A stretch of 47,188 bases of DNA, taken from the NCBI GenBank assembly GCA_031284985.1, contig JAITWZ010000011.1, positions 1 to 47,188 on the forward strand, read 5' to 3'. The stretch's first letter is position 1. Each line of letters starts with the position of its first letter. The DNA is from Mycoplasmataceae bacterium. Its GTDB lineage: Bacteria; Bacillota_I; Bacilli_A; Mycoplasmatales; Mycoplasmoidaceae. Positions 42,812-47,188 of the stretch are shown in pieces. The translations under genes and the position numbers were made by a program. The notes under the pieces are model-generated. The model saw only the letters and a program-made list of their open reading frames with translations. It was not told the DNA's origin and did not search any database.

Positions 42812-43255
42812 ATGAAGGTTATTGTATTAAACAAGAAATTCAATTTACATTACGAAGCAAGCGACACATATGAATGCGGTATGGAACTTGTTGGTAATGA
42901 AGTGAAATCCATTACAAGTGCTAGTGTAAATATTGATGAATCATTTGCGTTTATAAACACAACTTCCCAAATGTATTTAATTAATATGTATGTAGCACCA
43001 TACAAACAAGCTAACTCATTCTATAAGATAAACCCCTATAGAAAAAGAAAGTTATTGCTTCATAAAACTGAAATTACCAAAATAGATTATCGTATTAAAA
43101 AAGAACATTTGACATTAATTCCAACAAAATTATATTTCAACCATGGAAAAATTAAGGTAGAAATTGCCATTGCTAGAAAGAAAAACATCCACGATAAAAG
43201 AGAAGATATAAAAAAAAGACAAATGGCACGTGAAGCAAAAAATAAAGTGTGTTAG
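42812..43255 (+). CDS. smpB: tmRNA-binding protein SmpB
   Basis: Partner of tmRNA in rescue of stalled ribosomes. The 147-residue protein has YECGMELVGNEVKSI, SVNIDESFAFI, NPYRKRKLLLHKTEI and LIPTKLYFNHGKIKVEIAIARKK, then HDKREDIKKRQM. Full length with the basic C-terminal tail. tmRNA itself is not in the window. Confidence 0.95.
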   Translation: MKVIVLNKKFNLHYEASDTYECGMELVGNEVKSITSASVNIDESFAFINTTSQMYLINMYVAPYKQANSFYKINPYRKRKLLLHKTEITKIDYRIKKEHLTLIPTKLYFNHGKIKVEIAIARKKNIHDKREDIKKRQMAREAKNKVC

Positions 43256-43274
43256 TAGTATCATATCAATGTTT

Positions 43275-43280
43275 TATAAT
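43275..43280 (+). promoter_or_regulatory. -10 box of the orphan Cys-rich gene (leaderless)
   Basis: TATAAT ends 8 bases before ATG 43289. Confidence 0.5.
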
Positions 43281-43288
43281 ATAAATAG

Positions 43289-44245
43289 ATGAAAAATTAC
43301 AAAAACTTGAAGAAGATAATAATTGGGTGCAAATGCTCGGAATTATTTAGGATGAATACCGAGAATGTAAAATCGAATATTTTTTTTCTAAACATTAGCG
43401 ATGAACAATTTTTTACAAATTTAAAAAAAATCCTAATTAACCACCCTCCAAAAGATGTGCTGTTCATTGTACACTCTTTCATTTATTTTGAAAAGAAAAG
43501 ACAAGTCCGTAAATTTTTCCATTTGATCAAAAATTATAAGAAATGTATGCACTTTGTTGATACAGTACAAGTTATAAATAATGTAAAAAATAATTTTAAA
43601 AAAAGAAAATGAATTATAAAAAAATTTAAAAAGACAGAGATATTTACTTATTCTCTCACTGACGCAAAATTATACGGGTGATCGCAAATTAATTATCCAG
43701 TTATTGATATTAGAAAAAAATACAAAAAGTTTGAATATAGAAACAATATTTTACTTCAAAATTTACGACATGATGATTATTTAAGAATTAATACAACATA
43801 TCAGTGGCTTAAATCTTTTGATAAGAGAATACCATATATTTATAATGGCCCCGTTAATATTTCAAACGTAGCACCAGAATATAAAGAAAAATGCGAATAT
43901 ATCAACGCCTGCTGTAATTATCATTTAGTAAATCGTGATGCAGAATTTATCGATAATTGTGTGAACTGTAACATCTGTATGTATGTTGGAAGATTTGGTA
44001 GTGAGTATTTAACTAATAAATTATTTTTCTGTGTTCTAACAAATAAAAAAATTATTACAGATGTTAACCTAGTAAAAAATGAGCCTTATTATGATAAAAG
44101 ATGAATTAAGGTTGTTAAACAAGGGAAACGCTTATCACCAAGCATCATCAAATGAATCAAGGATAAAAAAATAGTTCCTAATTACAAAAATAAAGATATT
44201 GTTTTGGTGGATTATTATGTTAACAAATTAATATCAATGTTATAA
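43289..44245 (+). CDS. Orphan protein with a cysteine cluster
   Basis: The 318-residue product is rich in Lys, Asn, Tyr and Phe. UGA Trp codons (43610-43612, and in LYGWSQIN, DKRWIKV, IIKWIKD) support translation. The C-terminal half has a compact set of possible metal ligands: C202, C208, C209, H212, C224, C227 and C230, including CxxCxxC. No signal peptide or membrane segment is evident. I do not recognise the family; the cluster suggests zinc or iron-sulfur binding, but that is inference. Confidence 0.72.
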
Positions 44246-44321
44246 TTCTTAATTAATGCTTTTAAGTTTGAATAATTAAATTGTAATCATTTTCACATAC
44301 AATGTTGTTTACATAACAAAA

Positions 44322-44570
44322 CTACAAGGAATTTTTATGCTTTCTGCTTATGGAGAAACAAGCAAAATTTATTGCAACACAAAAAAGCGATGCAACCATT
44401 ATAAGAATTAAGCGTATATTTGAAACACCTAAAACTAAATTCAATATACCTAAAACGATAGCAAGTAGACCAAATAATATTCCAAATATTGCCAAAATAA
44501 TTTTAAATTTTTTATTTTTTATAAATTTAAGCATTAGTGTTCGAAAGCCATTGGTAGATATATCTTTCAT
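44322..44570 (-). CDS. Small two-helix membrane protein
   Basis: The 82-residue product from ATG 44570 (an in-frame ATG at 44615 is possible) has two hydrophobic segments (IILAIFGILFGLLAIVLGIL and LILIMVASLFCVAINFACF), with Lys/Arg at both ends. AGAAAGAA precedes the chosen start. No family recognised. It is similar in size and plan to the gene at 46696-46938 on the other side of dxs. Confidence 0.6.
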   Translation of the reverse strand: MKDISTNGFRTLMLKFIKNKKFKIILAIFGILFGLLAIVLGILNLVLGVSNIRLILIMVASLFCVAINFACFSISRKHKNSL

Positions 44571-44647
44571 GGTGTTCTTTCTAAATGAATAAGTAAATAG
44601 GTGATAATGATTCACATATAATGTTCTATATTACACAATTGCATAAA

Positions 44648-46468
44648 TTACAGTTTTTTAAATCTTTCAATAATTGTATTAGCAATTGAATTATCATCTA
44701 AATTGTATCGTTCCATCAATGCATCATAAGGAATAAAATCAGTATATTCTTTTTTAGCTCCAAAATTTAAAACAACACGTTCTTTTTGTGAAGCATAATG
44801 TGCAAAAAATTTTTGACCAAATCCACCATCAACAATGCCATCTTCAATTGTCACAAGTAGTTGTCAATCTGATTTTATAGCAAGTGCGCCACTTAAAAAT
44901 AAAAAATTCACATTAGTGATGCTGCGTGGGTTGATTACTGTAACCTCACAACCAAATTTTTCCTTCACTATACGCGCAACATTAACTGCTTTCTTAAAAA
45001 ATTTCCCCAAACCAACAATTACTATATCATGACCTTGTTGATAGATTTCAGGTTTTAGCATAAAGGAAATGTTTGGATAAACAGCAGTGGTGTTTTTTAA
45101 TAATGATTTTGGCTGCTTAACTGTATTCAATTGGTACTCTAATGGTGGAATTTTTCTTTTATCTATTTCTGATTCATCGTCTTGACACACTCTTATTGCA
45201 ATAGGGAACTGTGCCTTTTTTGAAAATTCAAGCATCATTTTGTATTCGGCATCACAAGTTGGTGATAAGTAAACTAAATTAGGTATATTACTAAGCATAG
45301 CAATATCGTACATACTAACATGGGAATAATCAGATGTATAGATTCCACCACCAAATACCAACAAAGTAGCTGGTGTATTATTCATTGTTCAGTCTTGCAT
45401 AATTTGGTCATATGCTCTTTGAATAAATGAAGAAGCGGCACATATATATGCTTTTACACCAGATGCGGCTAAACCTGAAGCAACTGCTACTGCACTTTGT
45501 TCAGCAATACCAACATCAATATATCTTTCTGGACATTTTTGTTGTAGTGTTCTTCCAAATAAAGGAGTGCCAGGAACAACAGCAACGACATCTGGATTTG
45601 CCAAAATGAAGTCGATAGTTGAATCTGAGTCATTTTTATTTAAATCAGCTGTTTCACCAGTAACAGGATCAAATGGACTAACACGATAGTGTCACAACTC
45701 TGTGTGTTGCTCTGCATATGGTAGTCCTTTCCCTTTTTTATTATGCACATGGATAACAACAGGCTTTTGTATATCTTTAGCAATATTTAATGCATCTATA
45801 ACTTGTTGTACATCATTGCCGTCTTTAACATAATAATATTCAAAACCAAATGCTTTAAACAAATTTACAGGACTTTGTCCATTACTTGTACGTAATGCTT
45901 GTAAATTTCCATATAAACCACCAGCATTAGGGTCAATTGAAAATTCATTATCGTTTATAAGTAAAATGAAATTAGATTTTAAATACCCTGCAATATTTAA
46001 ACCTTCTAAAGCCTCACCACCAGATAATGAACCATCCCCTAATACGGCAATCACTTTATAGTTTTGCTTGCGAAAATCTCGTGCATAAGCTATTCCACAT
46101 GCTAGGGAAACTGAAGTGGAAGTATGTCCAACATTAAAATGGTCATGTGGGCTTTCTGTAATATTTGTAAATGGAGAGCAACCGTCTTGAATGTGGAAAT
46201 TTTTAAATAAATCAAGTCTACCAGTTAATAACTTATGTGGAATTGATTGGTGTGATACATCTCAAACAATTTTATCTTTTGGTGATTCAAACACATAGTG
46301 TAAGGCAATGGCGGTTTCAACAATACCAAAATTTGGTCCAACATGACCTCCAACTTTAGAGATTTTATCAAGCATAACAGTACGAATTTCACTCGCTACT
46401 TCTTTTAACTGAGTAATAGAGAGTTTTTTAAGATCTTCAGGATTTTGAATTTTGTCAAGATATGCCAT
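44648..46468 (-). CDS. dxs: 1-deoxy-D-xylulose-5-phosphate synthase (transketolase family)
   Basis: Makes DXP from pyruvate and glyceraldehyde-3-phosphate, the entry to the MEP isoprenoid pathway and to thiamine/pyridoxal synthesis. The 606-residue product has GGHVGPNFGIVETAIALHYVF, WDVSHQSIPHKLLTGR, the thiamine diphosphate motif VLGDGSLSGGEALEGLN...NDNEFSI, YIDVGIAEQSAVAVASGLA and TIEDGIVDGGFG. Length is slightly below the usual 620-640. Start is ATG 46468, 6 bases after a -10 box; another ATG lies at 46483. Confidence 0.92.
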
Positions 46469-46474
46469 ATATAC

Positions 46475-46480
46475 ATTATA
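46475..46480 (-). promoter_or_regulatory. -10 box of dxs (leaderless)
   Basis: Minus-strand TATAAT ends 6 bases before ATG 46468. Confidence 0.5.
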
Positions 46481-46695
46481 CATTTTAAGAAAGGATTTAA
46501 ATATATAAAGTAAGGTCTGTGTACTTTCTTCCTTGTTTTAAATGTTAATGAGATAAAAGCGACAGACAAAAATTACAATATGTTATACTTATTGGTCCGT
46601 TTTTTTTACTTCCAAAAAAGTGATATATGTCATAGTATAAGATTATATTTTGTTTGTTGGTAAAAAATCAAAGCAATCAACTCAATCTAAATATT

Positions 46696-46938
46696 TTAAA
46701 GCGATCAAATTCTCATTTTTCTTCATTTGTATACCACTATACCTTTCTTGATTAAAACACTGTCAGTAATACTCATTATTAAAATAATTAAAAAGTATAA
46801 TCACCCCAAACATATTCACCATATTGATAAAGTTGATGATAAAATTTGACATACAATTAAAATAAGAACAACCATCATACCTAAAACTAGTAATATTCGT
46901 GCAATTTTTATTAATGATGAAATGCTTTTCTTATTCAT
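46696..46938 (-). CDS. Small membrane protein, possibly frameshifted
   Basis: The 80-residue product (begins MNKKSISSLIKIARILLVLG) has two hydrophobic segments and UGA Trp codons (SIWWICLGW, YKWRKMRIW). After its last residues, the next frame stays open and protein-like for about 27 codons (MKKNENLIALKYLDWVDCF, then DFLPTNKI and a stop), overlapping the end. One base change would fuse both. A degenerate copy of that tail lies at about 47017-47070. Confidence 0.5.
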
Positions 46939-47188
46939 ATTTTATTTGTAATCAGATTGAGCTAAGTTAAGGAAAACTGTGTCTAAAAATATTATAGTGA
47001 ATAAAAGATATATTAAAATATTTTTTGTTTAGGTAGCAAACCAAAGCGATTAACTTTAAGTCTACTATTTGGTGGAGGTTATAGGAGTTGAATTATTATT
47101 AGATGTGATTCAAGATAGTTTTATTATTCTTTGAACAAATAATTAAACTTAATTGAAAAACAATACTAGGAATAGTATAAAAGAAAAA
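46939..47188. other. Intergenic end of window
   Basis: 250 bases without a supported gene. The stretch near 47017-47070 resembles 46648-46695 at the DNA and, on the minus strand, protein level (RFGLLPKQKIF against CFDFLPTNKI), probably the remains of a duplicated gene end. Confidence 0.35.

Overview
The window is from a Mollicutes genome (Mycoplasma, Malacoplasma or Ureaplasma type). The DNA is very A+T rich, and almost every long gene reads through in-frame UGA codons where the protein family has tryptophan (infB, secA, proS, alaS, dnaB, nusG and others). The coordinates below therefore use genetic code 4. Beyond the normal housekeeping set, the genes suggest an anaerobic, host- or protist-associated member. 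There is a complete [FeFe]-hydrogenase, a TrxR-like ferredoxin-NADP reductase, BspA-like leucine-rich-repeat lipoproteins and UDP-galactopyranose mutase. I cannot name the species. A trichomonad-associated Malacoplasma-like lineage would fit, but that is inference.

Layout. 1-5427: translation and signalling block (tail of an unknown gene, infB-rbfA, then rlmN-prpC-Ser/Thr kinase). 5485-6436: tRNA-Leu followed by an 860-base gene-free region with a tandem family of small structured RNAs, each behind its own -10 box. 6437-9100: secA. 9208-12190: aspartokinase-like protein, mannose-6-phosphate isomerase, aquaporin. 12241-14224: dnaB-dnaI primosome pair. 14225-16394: accessory islet (hairpin-rich region, membrane protein, transposase remnant, AbiEii-type toxin with a small partner). 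16473-17968: ferredoxin-NADP reductase and a membrane protein. 18103-19588: rpmG-secE-nusG-acpP. 19804-21352: xseAB. 21478-23456: nucleotidyltransferase and amidohydrolase. 23505-23974: tRNA-His, tRNA-Arg, chorismate mutase. 24106-27471: BspA-like lipoprotein, [FeFe]-hydrogenase and cmk. 27690-28258: rpmI-rplT. 28264-31413: surface-glycan group (family 2 glycosyltransferase, glf, alpha/beta hydrolase). 31438-32817: enolase. 33230-37625: secreted proteins, rpsT, dnaG and a second BspA-like lipoprotein. 37666-42550: proS, alaS and a zinc-lid nucleotide kinase. 42812-47188: smpB, an orphan Cys-rich protein, dxs and two small membrane proteins.

Genes that work together. HydA could dispose of electrons from reduced ferredoxin as H2, and the reductase could link ferredoxin to NADPH. 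The maturases (HydEFG), ferredoxin and PFOR would have to be elsewhere in the genome. PrpC and the tail-anchored kinase form a phosphatase/kinase pair. GT2, Glf and the hydrolase look like a galactofuranose or glycolipid module. DnaB, DnaI and DnaG are replication-initiation functions.

Two window-wide signals stand out. First, at least fifteen genes have a TATAAT box ending only 6-10 bases before the start codon, which predicts mostly leaderless transcripts; Shine-Dalgarno sequences appear mainly at operon-internal starts. Second, the RNA cluster at 5785-6225 has a 23-base core kept exactly in three copies while the flanking stem changes in compensating ways. This is the strongest candidate here for something undescribed.
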